Shown here one piece after another: positions 26,006 to 34,626 of a stretch of 64,000 bases of DNA. A model generated the notes under the pieces. That model was not told the DNA's origin and searched no databases. It worked only from the letters and a program-made list of their open reading frames with translations. Source of the stretch: Lysinibacillus composti (GTDB taxonomy: Bacteria > Bacillota > Bacilli > Bacillales_A > Planococcaceae); the NCBI RefSeq assembly GCF_016908465.1, contig NZ_JAFBDY010000001.1:620001-684000 (forward strand), read 5' to 3'. The translations under genes and the position numbers were made by a program. Position 1 is the first letter of the stretch; each line of letters opens with the position of its first letter.

Positions 26006-26770
26006 ATGACAAGATTTGAAGGTAAAACAGTTATTATCACAGGTGCAGGATCTGGTATGGGAAGAGCTTCCGCTATTCTATTTGCTAGAGAAGGAGCAAA
26101 TGTGATTGTTGTAGATTTAAAGGAACATGCAGCAAGAGAAACTGTCGAGATCATTCGAGCAGAAAATGGACAAGCAATCGATAAAGTATGTGATGTTAGT
26201 AAACGCGAACAAGTATTCAACTTGGTGAATGGCGTCATCGATGAATTTGGTCGTGTGGATGTGCTATTTAATAATGCTGGAGTTGCAATGCCTTTTACAA
26301 AAACAGAAGAAGTTTCCGAAGATTTAGTCAATCTTTTAGTGGATGTAAATTTAAAAGGTGTATTCTGGGGTTCACAAGCGGTTATTCCTCAAATGAAAAA
26401 GCAAGGATCTGGTGTCATCATTAATACGGCATCTATTACAGGTGTTCGACCAAGAATCGGGCAAAATATGTATTCTGCTGCAAAGGCTGGATCTATTATT
26501 TTAACAAAATCACTAGCTTTAGAGTTGGCTGAACACGGCATTCGCGTGGTTGGCATAAACCCAGTAGCAGCAGATACGGGTCTACTAAGAGACTTCATGC
26601 CTACTGACACTGAATATGAGGTAGGAAAGCAAAAGTTTTTAGAAACAATCCCACTTGGACGTTTAGCTGTCGCTGAAGATATTGCAAAGACTGCTTTATT
26701 CTTAGCTTCAGATGATGCATCGATGATAACAGGAAGCTTTATTGATGTTGATGGTGGTCGAGGCGTTTAA
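26006..26770 (+). CDS. Short-chain dehydrogenase/reductase
   Basis: A 254-residue classical SDR. The nucleotide site is TGAGSGMGRAS near the N-terminus, followed by an acidic VVDL that favours NAD. NNAG is present, and the catalytic set is Ser in NTASITG with Tyr and Lys in YSAAKAG. It lies 170 bases after E3 and 38 before the TRAP receptor gene. It should oxidise an alcohol or reduce a ketone of the pathway substrate; which one is not shown by the sequence. Confidence 0.85.
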   Translation: MTRFEGKTVIITGAGSGMGRASAILFAREGANVIVVDLKEHAARETVEIIRAENGQAIDKVCDVSKREQVFNLVNGVIDEFGRVDVLFNNAGVAMPFTKTEEVSEDLVNLLVDVNLKGVFWGSQAVIPQMKKQGSGVIINTASITGVRPRIGQNMYSAAKAGSIILTKSLALELAEHGIRVVGINPVAADTGLLRDFMPTDTEYEVGKQKFLETIPLGRLAVAEDIAKTALFLASDDASMITGSFIDVDGGRGV

Positions 26771-26808
26771 TACCATCAAATAAATTTAACTAAATGGGGG
26801 GAAGTAGT

Positions 26809-27930
26809 TTGAAAAAATTATCATTAATTATGGGAATGATCTTCGTTCTATTACTTGCAGGTTGCTTAAACGCTCAAGATGCACCAAGTAATAGTTCAAG
26901 TAGTGGAGAGGCTAAAGATGAATCGGATGGTAAAGTGTATAACTGGAAAATGGTTAGTACATGGGGCGGTGGATCGCTTCAATATGAATACGATCAATAC
27001 TTTGTCAACCTTGTAGATAAATTAAGCGATGGCCGTTTAAAAATAAAATTACATGCTGCTGGGGAATTAGCACCTGCAACAGAAGTGTTAAATATGGTAA
27101 ACACTGGAACAGTTGAAATGGGCTCTGACTGGCCAAGTTATTGGACAGGTACAAATACTGCATTCGACTTATTAGGTTCACAAGCAATGGGTTTAACAAA
27201 CTGGGACTACTTATTATGGATTGAACAAGCTGGTGGACGTGAGATCTATAACGAGATCTATGGAAAATATAATACAGTCTACTTCCCAACTTCTATTTCT
27301 GGCATGGAGTCAGGAATTCGTTCAAATAAACCTATCAAATCAATTGCAGACTTTAAAGGGTTAAAGATTCGTATGGCAGGGTTAATTCAAAGTGAACTAA
27401 TCCAACAATTAGGTGCAACACCTGTAACACTTGCAACAACTGAAGTTTATGAAGCATTACAAAGAGGCGTGGTAGATGGTGCCGAGTATAGTGCTCCTCA
27501 AGCAGATGAAATGTTAAAAGTGCACGAAGTAACAGATTATTGGTTAACTCCAGGTTTCCACCAAACAAGCTCTGTGTATGGCGTTATGGTGAATAAAGAA
27601 GAATGGAAAGCTCTACCAGATGACTTAAAAGCTGTTATCGAAGAAGCAAGTAAATCTGCCCTACTTTCTTTAACTGCAGATTATACGTATGGTGACTCTC
27701 AAGCTGCTATTAGAATTGCAGACTCAGGTATTACATTAACTCAGCTTCCACAAGCTGATTTAGAAAAAATTAGAGAAATTAAAAACGGCATCGTTAAAAA
27801 ATTAGCTTCAGAAAATCCAGATTATGAAAAAGTGTTACAGAGCCAAGTGGATTATTTAAAGAGCTATGAACGTTACCGCGACATGCAAGGTGAATGGAAT
27901 TTCGGTTCGAACGCGATTATTCCAAAATAA
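26809..27930 (+). CDS. TRAP transporter solute receptor (DctP type), lipoprotein
   Basis: Extracytoplasmic receptor of a TRAP transporter, 373 residues. The start is TTG 26809, nine bases after GGGGGGAAG; the ATG at 26794 overlaps that site. A lipoprotein signal ends LLLAGC (Cys19), then a Ser-rich linker. Blocks such as KMVSTWGGG, SDWPSYWTG and LLWIEQAGG recall the mannitol/chloroaromatic subgroup (FcbT1-like) rather than the dicarboxylate receptors. The two membrane subunits are encoded 3.5 kb downstream, after four intervening features of the same strand. The ligand is probably an organic acid, possibly aromatic. Confidence 0.85.
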   Translation: MKKLSLIMGMIFVLLLAGCLNAQDAPSNSSSSGEAKDESDGKVYNWKMVSTWGGGSLQYEYDQYFVNLVDKLSDGRLKIKLHAAGELAPATEVLNMVNTGTVEMGSDWPSYWTGTNTAFDLLGSQAMGLTNWDYLLWIEQAGGREIYNEIYGKYNTVYFPTSISGMESGIRSNKPIKSIADFKGLKIRMAGLIQSELIQQLGATPVTLATTEVYEALQRGVVDGAEYSAPQADEMLKVHEVTDYWLTPGFHQTSSVYGVMVNKEEWKALPDDLKAVIEEASKSALLSLTADYTYGDSQAAIRIADSGITLTQLPQADLEKIREIKNGIVKKLASENPDYEKVLQSQVDYLKSYERYRDMQGEWNFGSNAIIPK

Positions 27931-27992
27931 TATAGGGTATTACGTGTGAATTTATTTAGATAGTTAAAAAGATTATTCATTTTAACTGGTAT

Positions 27993-28072
27993 CTCTTGGC
28001 AAGGAGCATTCATGAATCGGATTTCAACTGATGAATATTCCTAAAGATTGCTATTCTTTGCCAAGAGTTTTT
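27993..28072 (+). terminator. Large internal hairpin between dctP and E1 alpha
   Basis: CTCTTGGCAA pairs with TTGCCAAGAG across a 55-base insert that itself pairs (AGGA-ATTCAT with ATGAAT-TCCT). A TTTTTGA tail follows. It may stop or slow most transcripts after the receptor gene, giving more receptor than enzyme. Confidence 0.7.
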
Positions 28073-28165
28073 GATTAAAAACTATAAATTCTATAACGCC
28101 ATTGATAGATTATTTGCACTTAAATAGGTGTCTAATGATTGAATTAATTCTAGGAGGTAAAGGTA

Positions 28166-29149
28166 GTGGAAAAAACAGTGAAATCTACTTTATCGAATAA
28201 AGAAGAAATGCTTGAGTTACTTCATCAAATGCAAGTAATTCGAACATTTGAAGAGCAAGTGGAAAAGTTATTCCAAGCGGGTGAAATTGGCGGGACAATG
28301 CATTTATGTATCGGTCAAGAAGCCTCTGCAGTTGGTGCATGTTCAGTGCTTGAGAGAAAAGACAAAATTATTACAACACATAGAGGACACGGACATAGCA
28401 TTGCAAAGGGAATGGATATTGGTCGCATGATGGCAGAGCTTCTAGGTAGAGAGACAGGGTATTGCCATGGAAAAGGCGGTTCTATGCATATAGCTGATTT
28501 AGATGTTGGACACCTTGGAGCAAACGGTATTGTTGGGGCAGGGCTACCAATTGCAACAGGTGCGGCTCTTGCATCAAAAATGAAAGATCTAGGATACGTT
28601 GTTGTTTGTTTCTTCGGTGATGGCGCGACAAATGAAGGCGCATTCCACGAGGCGTTGAACTTAGCATCTATTTGGGATTTACCGGTTGTATTCATTTGTG
28701 AAAATAACCAGTATGGTATGTCGGGTTCGGTAAAAGAAATGATCAATATCGAACATATTGCTACGCGTGCAACTTCCTATGGAATACCTGGAAAATTAAT
28801 TGACGGTAATGACATCATCCAAGTTATGGAGACTGTTCAAGAAGCAGTTGAACGTGCTCGTCGTGGGGAAGGACCTACTCTTATTGAAGCTGAAACATAT
28901 CGCTGGAGAGGGCACTCAAGAAGTGATGCCAGGAAGTACCGAACTCGCGAAGAAGAAGCGTTCTGGAGAAAAAATCGAGATCCAATCGCATTATTTAAAA
29001 ATAAGTTGATTGTGGAAGGAATCATCACAGAAGAGGACTTTGCACATCTAGTAGAGCAAGTACAGAAAGAAGTTAATGATGCAGTTGAATTTGCTCGAAA
29101 TAGTCCAATGCCGTCAATTGACTCACTAGAAAATGACGTATATGCCTAA
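28166..29149 (+). CDS. Thiamine-diphosphate E1 alpha subunit, AcoA-like
   Basis: Alpha subunit of the dehydrogenase E1, 327 residues, the size of acetoin/branched-chain alpha chains. The ThDP and Mg motif is GDGATNEGAFHEALNLAS with ENNQYGMS after it. GKGGSMHIAD and RGHSRSDARKYR mark the interface and the C-terminal loop. The start is GTG 28166 after AGGAGG. E1 beta follows 24 bases later. With E2 and E3 it decarboxylates or cleaves a 2-oxo acid, acyloin or diketone and passes the acyl group to CoA. Confidence 0.85.
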   Translation: MEKTVKSTLSNKEEMLELLHQMQVIRTFEEQVEKLFQAGEIGGTMHLCIGQEASAVGACSVLERKDKIITTHRGHGHSIAKGMDIGRMMAELLGRETGYCHGKGGSMHIADLDVGHLGANGIVGAGLPIATGAALASKMKDLGYVVVCFFGDGATNEGAFHEALNLASIWDLPVVFICENNQYGMSGSVKEMINIEHIATRATSYGIPGKLIDGNDIIQVMETVQEAVERARRGEGPTLIEAETYRWRGHSRSDARKYRTREEEAFWRKNRDPIALFKNKLIVEGIITEEDFAHLVEQVQKEVNDAVEFARNSPMPSIDSLENDVYA

Positions 29150-29173
29150 ACTATAAATTAGGAGGATTTTAAA

Positions 29174-30163
29174 TTGAGAGAAATTACTTATTTAGAAGCA
29201 GTTCGCGAAGCAATGGTGCAGGAAATGAGAGTAAATAATGATGTATTTCTTATGGGAGAAGATATAGGGATCTATGGTGGTCCATTTGGTTTAACGAAAG
29301 GAATGATTGAAGAATTCGGCCCTGAACGAGTACGTAATACACCCATTTCAGAATCTGCTCTGACAGGTAGTGCGGTTGGAGCTGCATTAATGGGCATGCG
29401 ACCAATCGTCGAACTTCAATTCTCAGATTTCATCACTGTGGCAATGGATAATATTGTTAACCAAGCAGCTAAAATACGTTATATGTTTGGTGGTAAAGGG
29501 AAAGTACCAATCGTTGTACGGACACCGAGTGGATCAGGTGTAGGCTTTGCTGCCCAACACTCTCAAAGCTTAGAAGCGTGGTTTACACATGTCCCTGGCT
29601 TAAAAGTTGTACAGCCTTCAACTCCTTACGATGCAAAAGGGTTACTTCGAGCGGCTATTGAAGACGATAATCCAGTTCTTTTCTATGAACATAAACTTCT
29701 ATATGGTCTTAAAGGTGAGGTTCCTGAAGAATCATATTCAATTCCATTAGGAAAAGCGGATGTCAAAAGAGAAGGGTCAGATATTACCATTGTGGCAACT
29801 TCCATTATGGTTCAAAGAGCACTTGAAGCAGCTAAACTACTGGAAGCTCAAGGCATTAGCGTAGAAGTAGTAGACCCGAGAACGTTATTCCCATTAGATG
29901 AAGAAACAATCGTTAATTCAGTGAAGAAAACAGGAAGAGTCATTGTTGTTTACGAAGCGGTCAAACGTGGTGGATTTGGTGCTGAAATAGCTAGCCTAAT
30001 TGCGGAGAGTGAGGCATTTGATTACTTAGATGCTCCTATTATTCGCTTAGGGGGGGCAGCTGTTCCGATTCCATATAACACGATTCTAGAACAAAAGGCT
30101 GTTCCGCAAATCGATGATATTGTAAAGGCAGCACAATCCATTTTAAATAAAGTGACAGTGTAA
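29174..30163 (+). CDS. E1 beta subunit, AcoB-like
   Basis: Beta subunit of the ThDP-dependent E1, 329 residues. It has the usual [13 protein letters not shown] near the N-terminus, ThDP-contacting [11 protein letters not shown] and the conserved RTPSGSG and [18 protein letters not shown] segments. The start is TTG after TAGGAGG. It pairs with the preceding E1 alpha gene. Sequence style and neighbours fit acetoin dehydrogenase (AcoB) better than pyruvate dehydrogenase, which would be a housekeeping operon elsewhere. Confidence 0.85.
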   Translation: MREITYLEAVREAMVQEMRVNNDVFLMGEDIGIYGGPFGLTKGMIEEFGPERVRNTPISESALTGSAVGAALMGMRPIVELQFSDFITVAMDNIVNQAAKIRYMFGGKGKVPIVVRTPSGSGVGFAAQHSQSLEAWFTHVPGLKVVQPSTPYDAKGLLRAAIEDDNPVLFYEHKLLYGLKGEVPEESYSIPLGKADVKREGSDITIVATSIMVQRALEAAKLLEAQGISVEVVDPRTLFPLDEETIVNSVKKTGRVIVVYEAVKRGGFGAEIASLIAESEAFDYLDAPIIRLGGAAVPIPYNTILEQKAVPQIDDIVKAAQSILNKVTV

Positions 30164-30265
30164 TACCTTCAAACTACTAAACTATTTTAAGTTAAGAGAG
30201 ATTTCTATACAGAAGTGTCTGAAAATAAAGAAAACTGAAATGAGAGGTAAAGGTGGAATTTAGAT

Positions 30266-31300
30266 ATGAAAGCTCTCATGAAAACAAAACGTGGTTATGG
30301 GAATATGGAATTATTACATGTTCCCGAGCCAGAATGTCAATCAGATCAAATTAAAGTAAAAGTGGTATATGCGGGGATCTGTGGGACAGACCTGCATATT
30401 AACCATGATACATTTACAAGTTCACCTCCTGTCATCGTAGGACATGAATTCTCAGGAATTGTCTCTGAAGTGGGTGAAAACATTACGAAGGTGAAGCCAG
30501 GAGATCGTGTTTCGGTTTTACCTTCAAACGCGGGGACTTGTAGAAAATGCGAGTATTGTAAAATAGGTCATTACTGGGTTTGTGAACACCGAAAAGGCTT
30601 AGGAATTGGGATGAATGGCTGCTTTACGGAATTTGTAGTGGTTCAAGAGGATATGGTATTTAAGATTCCTGACCACTTATCTTTTGAATTTGCTGCTCTT
30701 GCAGAACCCATTGCTGTAGTGACGCAAGCGGTTGAAGAGCTTGCAGACATTTCGTTAGGTGATACCGTTTTAGTATCCGGACCTGGACCAATCGGACTTT
30801 TATGTTTACTCCTACTCAAAAAGAAAGGTTGCAAGGTCATTGTTACAGGTACTGAAACTGATGATTTCCGTTTAGCCCTTGCTAAAAAATTAGGTGCAGA
30901 CATTGTTGTAGACGTAAACAATGGAAATTTAACTGAAGTAATTCAACGTGAGACGCAAGGTAAAGGGGTAGATGCTGCCCTTGAATGTGCAGGTGCTCAA
31001 GCATCGGTTAACGCTTGCTTTGAAGCTTTAAAGAAGATGGGCAAATATGTGCAAGTGGGGATTATTGGTAAAAGTATTGAATTGAATTTTGATACCATTC
31101 TCTATAAACATCTACAAGTCTATGGATCTGGTGGACATTCAATGAAGACTTGGGAAAGAGTTATGAAAATTCTTAACCAAAATTCGTTGGAACTTTCCGA
31201 ACTTATTACACATAAATATTCCCTAAACGATTGGGAAGAGGCATTTGAACTTTGTGAGAATAAGAGCTGCGGTAAAGTTTTATTATTCTATGATGAATAA
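30266..31300 (+). CDS. Zinc-dependent alcohol dehydrogenase (butanediol/polyol type)
   Basis: A 344-residue medium-chain dehydrogenase. The catalytic zinc site is in CGTDLH and GHEFSG. Structural zinc is bound by the four cysteines of CRKCEYCKIGHYWVC, and the NAD site is SGPGPIGLL. It is similar in build to 2,3-butanediol, sorbitol and threonine dehydrogenases. It lies between E1 beta and the TRAP membrane genes, so it probably oxidises a secondary alcohol or diol to the ketone used by the dehydrogenase complex. The ATG has a moderately distant GAGAGG. Confidence 0.85.
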   Translation: MKALMKTKRGYGNMELLHVPEPECQSDQIKVKVVYAGICGTDLHINHDTFTSSPPVIVGHEFSGIVSEVGENITKVKPGDRVSVLPSNAGTCRKCEYCKIGHYWVCEHRKGLGIGMNGCFTEFVVVQEDMVFKIPDHLSFEFAALAEPIAVVTQAVEELADISLGDTVLVSGPGPIGLLCLLLLKKKGCKVIVTGTETDDFRLALAKKLGADIVVDVNNGNLTEVIQRETQGKGVDAALECAGAQASVNACFEALKKMGKYVQVGIIGKSIELNFDTILYKHLQVYGSGGHSMKTWERVMKILNQNSLELSELITHKYSLNDWEEAFELCENKSCGKVLLFYDE

Positions 31301-31397
31301 TAAACATTCGAGTTTCAATTTTCAATTCTATTAAACTATCAACACGACCAAAACTTCGAGTAGATCCTAATAAATTAAATAATAAAGGAGGGAGCAC

Positions 31398-31973
31398 ATG
31401 GGGGCAATTAAGAAAATCATAAAAGTCATTGACAGTATCAGTGATTGGGTAGGGAAAATCGGGTCTTGGTCAATTTTAGTTATTATGGTTTTAGTCGTTT
31501 TCGAAGTTGTGAGTAGAAGGGTATTCAATGCACCAACAATTTGGACATTCGAAACACTAACAATGTTATATGGATTCCACTTTATGATTGTGGCTGCATA
31601 TGCTTTACTTCATAAAGCAATGGTCTCTGTTGACTCTATTTATGAAAAGTTTTCAACTAGAAATAGAGCAATATTAGATATCCTTTCATATATCTTTTTA
31701 TACTTCCCATTTGTTGGTGGGGTATTTTTCTATAGCCTTGAATTTGTATCAAAAGCATGGGCCATTAAAGAAACGTCAAACTCTCTACTTGCAGCACCTG
31801 TTTACTTATATAAAACGATTATACCGATTGTATTCGGGTTACTCATCCTACAAGGTATTTCTGAAATGCTAAAGCAAGTGCTGATCTTAAAAACTGGCAA
31901 AAATCCAGACGAGGACACGGATAATGAAAATCCAGAAAATCCCCAGATTGAAGAAGGGGGTGCAGTAAGATGA
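31398..31973 (+). CDS. TRAP transporter small membrane subunit (DctQ)
   Basis: A 191-residue protein with four predicted helices, the DctQ fold. It has the typical EVVSRRVFNAPTIWTFE segment after the first helix. The ATG follows AAAGGAGGGAG. Its stop overlaps the ATG of the large subunit (ATGA), so translation is coupled. It works with the receptor encoded at 26.8 kb. The acidic end (DEDTDNENPENP) is longer than usual. Confidence 0.85.
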   Translation: MGAIKKIIKVIDSISDWVGKIGSWSILVIMVLVVFEVVSRRVFNAPTIWTFETLTMLYGFHFMIVAAYALLHKAMVSVDSIYEKFSTRNRAILDILSYIFLYFPFVGGVFFYSLEFVSKAWAIKETSNSLLAAPVYLYKTIIPIVFGLLILQGISEMLKQVLILKTGKNPDEDTDNENPENPQIEEGGAVR

Positions 31974-33286
31974 TTGAAGATATTTTCCTAATTATTATGT
32001 TTGTTGGTCTCTTTGCTGCACTATTGACTGGGCATCCAATGGCGTTTGCTATGGGTGGAATTGCAGTGCTCCTGTCAGTCATCGGATGGGGACCAGAATC
32101 TATCTCCATATTTGTAAATATGGTATACACCTCTATGAATAACTACACATTAATTGCCATACCTTTATTTGTTCTCATGGGGAATTTCTTGTCTTACTCA
32201 GGAATAGCGAATGGGCTATTTGAATCATTGCGCTTTAGTCTCGGTAGGCTACCAGGTGGACTAGCTATTGCCGTAGTTATCGTTTCAACGATCTTTGCTG
32301 CAACAACGGGTGTTGTAGGAGCTTCGGTTGTGACAATTGGGATGCTTTCCATTCCGGTGTTATTGAAATATGGCTATGATCAAAAGTTAACTACTGGGGT
32401 TGTTGCAGCAGGTGGTACTCTAGGAATACTGATCCCTCCAAGTATTATGTTGGTTGTGATGGCATCATATGCCCAAGTTTCTGTAGGGGATCTGTTCAAA
32501 ACAGCCATTGTGCCTGGTCTTTTATTATCACTCTGTTATGCAATATATGTCTTATTTATTTGTTGGAAAAATCCTAGTTTAGGACCTGCCATTAGTAAAG
32601 AAGAACTTGCAACAGTTTCAACATCGGAAATGATTAAAAACTTTATTGTGAGTTCCGTTCCGATGACGTTGTTAATCGTTGCTGTATTAGTGACTATTTA
32701 CACAGGGGTTGCGACACCTACTGAAGCTTCTGGAGTTGGAGCGGCGGTTGCCTTATTGTTAACGATTTTCTATAAACAGTTTAATATGAAAATGTTAAAA
32801 GAGGCAGTTTATGACACGGCCAAAACAACAGCGATGGTTCTATTTATTATTATTGGTGCAGATGCCTTTACTTCGATGTTCTTAGGACTAAATGGTGATC
32901 AAACGATCCATCATATCATCGAATCTTTAGGATTGTCTGGGACGGCTATCTTTGTTGCGTTAATTGCTGCTGCGTTCATTCTTGGAATATTTATGGAATG
33001 GCCAGGAATTGTATCTATTTTATTCCCAATCTTTATTCCGTTATTAAAGTTATATGACTTTAATTTGGTTTGGGTTATTACATGTGTTGCCGTTGCTCTA
33101 CAAACTTCATTCTTAACGCCGCCTGTTGGAGGAAGTTTGTTCTACTTGAAAGGTATCGTGCCGAAGGAAATTAAAATGGGAACGATTTATAGGGGAGTAA
33201 CACCATTTGTCTTTATTATGTTGTTTGTGCTAGTTTTGATCATGGTCTTCCCAGAATTAATTATGTGGATGATTGATGACCAATAA
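31970..33286 (+). CDS. TRAP transporter large membrane subunit (DctM)
   Basis: A 438-residue permease that carries the substrate with Na+ or H+. About twelve helices are predicted. Family marks include GHPMAFAMGG, IAIPLFVLMGN and TLGILIPPSIMLVVMA. The C-terminal FLTPPVGGSLFYLKG is typical of the DctM family. It is coupled to DctQ by a 4-base overlap. The split of the three TRAP genes around metabolic genes is unusual; they normally sit together. Confidence 0.9.
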   Translation: MIEDIFLIIMFVGLFAALLTGHPMAFAMGGIAVLLSVIGWGPESISIFVNMVYTSMNNYTLIAIPLFVLMGNFLSYSGIANGLFESLRFSLGRLPGGLAIAVVIVSTIFAATTGVVGASVVTIGMLSIPVLLKYGYDQKLTTGVVAAGGTLGILIPPSIMLVVMASYAQVSVGDLFKTAIVPGLLLSLCYAIYVLFICWKNPSLGPAISKEELATVSTSEMIKNFIVSSVPMTLLIVAVLVTIYTGVATPTEASGVGAAVALLLTIFYKQFNMKMLKEAVYDTAKTTAMVLFIIIGADAFTSMFLGLNGDQTIHHIIESLGLSGTAIFVALIAAAFILGIFMEWPGIVSILFPIFIPLLKLYDFNLVWVITCVAVALQTSFLTPPVGGSLFYLKGIVPKEIKMGTIYRGVTPFVFIMLFVLVLIMVFPELIMWMIDDQ

Positions 33287-33514
33287 TTATATACCATAAA
33301 GTTTATTCTTTTTTAAGACATAAAAAATTAAAGAAATAGGTGGATTGAAGAGGTCTCTTGTCCATAAATTAGTTCCTTTAAGATGGATTTGAACGGGTGT
33401 AAACCTGACTTTTACCATAATAAAGGAATCTTTTTATGTTTAGAACAGGGTAGCATATACGGAGATATTTTTTAGATTCTTTCTTCGTAATAATTAAGTT
33501 AGGGGATGAAAAAA

Positions 33515-34504
33515 TTGAAGGCTCTTGTACATGCAGGGAAGTCCGGTTTAGCCGGATTATCGTATACTACCTTCCAAGAGGTAGAACCTAAATCACATGA
33601 AGTACGAGTGAAGATAAAAACAGCAGGATTAAATCATCGCGATTTATTTGTTATTGGTCGACGAAATGAACAAGATTCTCCTTTAATTATTGGTTCTGAT
33701 GGAGCTGGTATTATTGATGCTGTAGGAGAGCGAGTGGAGAATTTTAAAATTGGTGATGAGGTCGTTATAAACCCTGGTCTTAGATGGATTGAGAAAACGG
33801 AAGCACCCCCGAAAGAGTTTGAAATACTAGGAAATCCTGACCATGGAACTTTTGCAGAAAAAATTGTGATCTCATCTGATAATGTGGAATTGAAACCAAC
33901 GTACCTATCTTGGGAAGAAGCAGGGGTATTTTCCCTTGCAGCCTTAACTGCTTATCGAGCAATCTTTACAAGAGCAGGTGTAAAAGAGGGGGATACGGTA
34001 TTTATTCCTGGAATTGGTAGTGGAGTAGCTCTCTTTTTATTACAATTTGCAAAAGCAGTGAATGCAAAAGTTTATGTGTCCTCCCGTTCCGAAATTAAAT
34101 GCCAAAAAGCACTTGAACTTGGAGCCGATTGCGCCATTAATAGTAATAGTGATTGGTCTGAGGCACTAGGCGGAGAAAAAGTGGATGTTGTCTTTGAAAG
34201 TATTGGCGAAGCCACTTTTAATCGTTCACTAGAACAATTACGTAAGGGCGGTACGATGGTCACGTTCGGTGCTACAACGGGTGATCAAATAGAAATAAAT
34301 CTACGTAATTTCTTCTATGGTCAATTTAATCTATTAGGTACAACGATGGGAAGTGCGACAGAATATCGTGAAATGTTAAAGTTTATGGAAACTCATCAAA
34401 TAAAACCTGTTATCGATGAAATCTTTTCAATAAAAGAATTCGAAGAGGCATTTACTAAAATGGATGAAGGAAAACAGCTCGGTAAAATTGGGTTTTGTAT
34501 TTAA
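33515..34504 (+). CDS. MDR-family oxidoreductase (quinone reductase/zinc-type)
   Basis: A 329-residue medium-chain dehydrogenase/reductase. The N-terminal GroES-like domain contains GLNHRDLFVIGRR and GSDGAGI. The coenzyme domain has PGIGSGVALFLLQFA and SSRSEIK, suggesting NADP. The four structural-zinc cysteines are missing, as in quinone and enoyl reductases. The start is TTG 33515, about nine bases after TTAGGGG; the ATG at 33506 touches that site. It is the last rightward gene of the first half of the island. Confidence 0.8.
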   Translation: MKALVHAGKSGLAGLSYTTFQEVEPKSHEVRVKIKTAGLNHRDLFVIGRRNEQDSPLIIGSDGAGIIDAVGERVENFKIGDEVVINPGLRWIEKTEAPPKEFEILGNPDHGTFAEKIVISSDNVELKPTYLSWEEAGVFSLAALTAYRAIFTRAGVKEGDTVFIPGIGSGVALFLLQFAKAVNAKVYVSSRSEIKCQKALELGADCAINSNSDWSEALGGEKVDVVFESIGEATFNRSLEQLRKGGTMVTFGATTGDQIEINLRNFFYGQFNLLGTTMGSATEYREMLKFMETHQIKPVIDEIFSIKEFEEAFTKMDEGKQLGKIGFCI

Positions 34505-34513
34505 ATAATCATT

Positions 34514-34546
34514 AGAAAAGCTGGCCAATAACTTGTGCCAGCTTTC
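34514..34546. terminator. Terminator between convergent genes
   Basis: AGAAAAGCTGGC / GCCAGCTTTCT with one bulge, flanked by A and T runs; it can serve both sides. Confidence 0.7.
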
Positions 34547-34626
34547 TACATTTTTATATTTTATGTCTTGTAAATATTTCCACTATGAAAATATTACTTT
34601 TAGGAAAAACAAGCTTCAAAAGTCAC

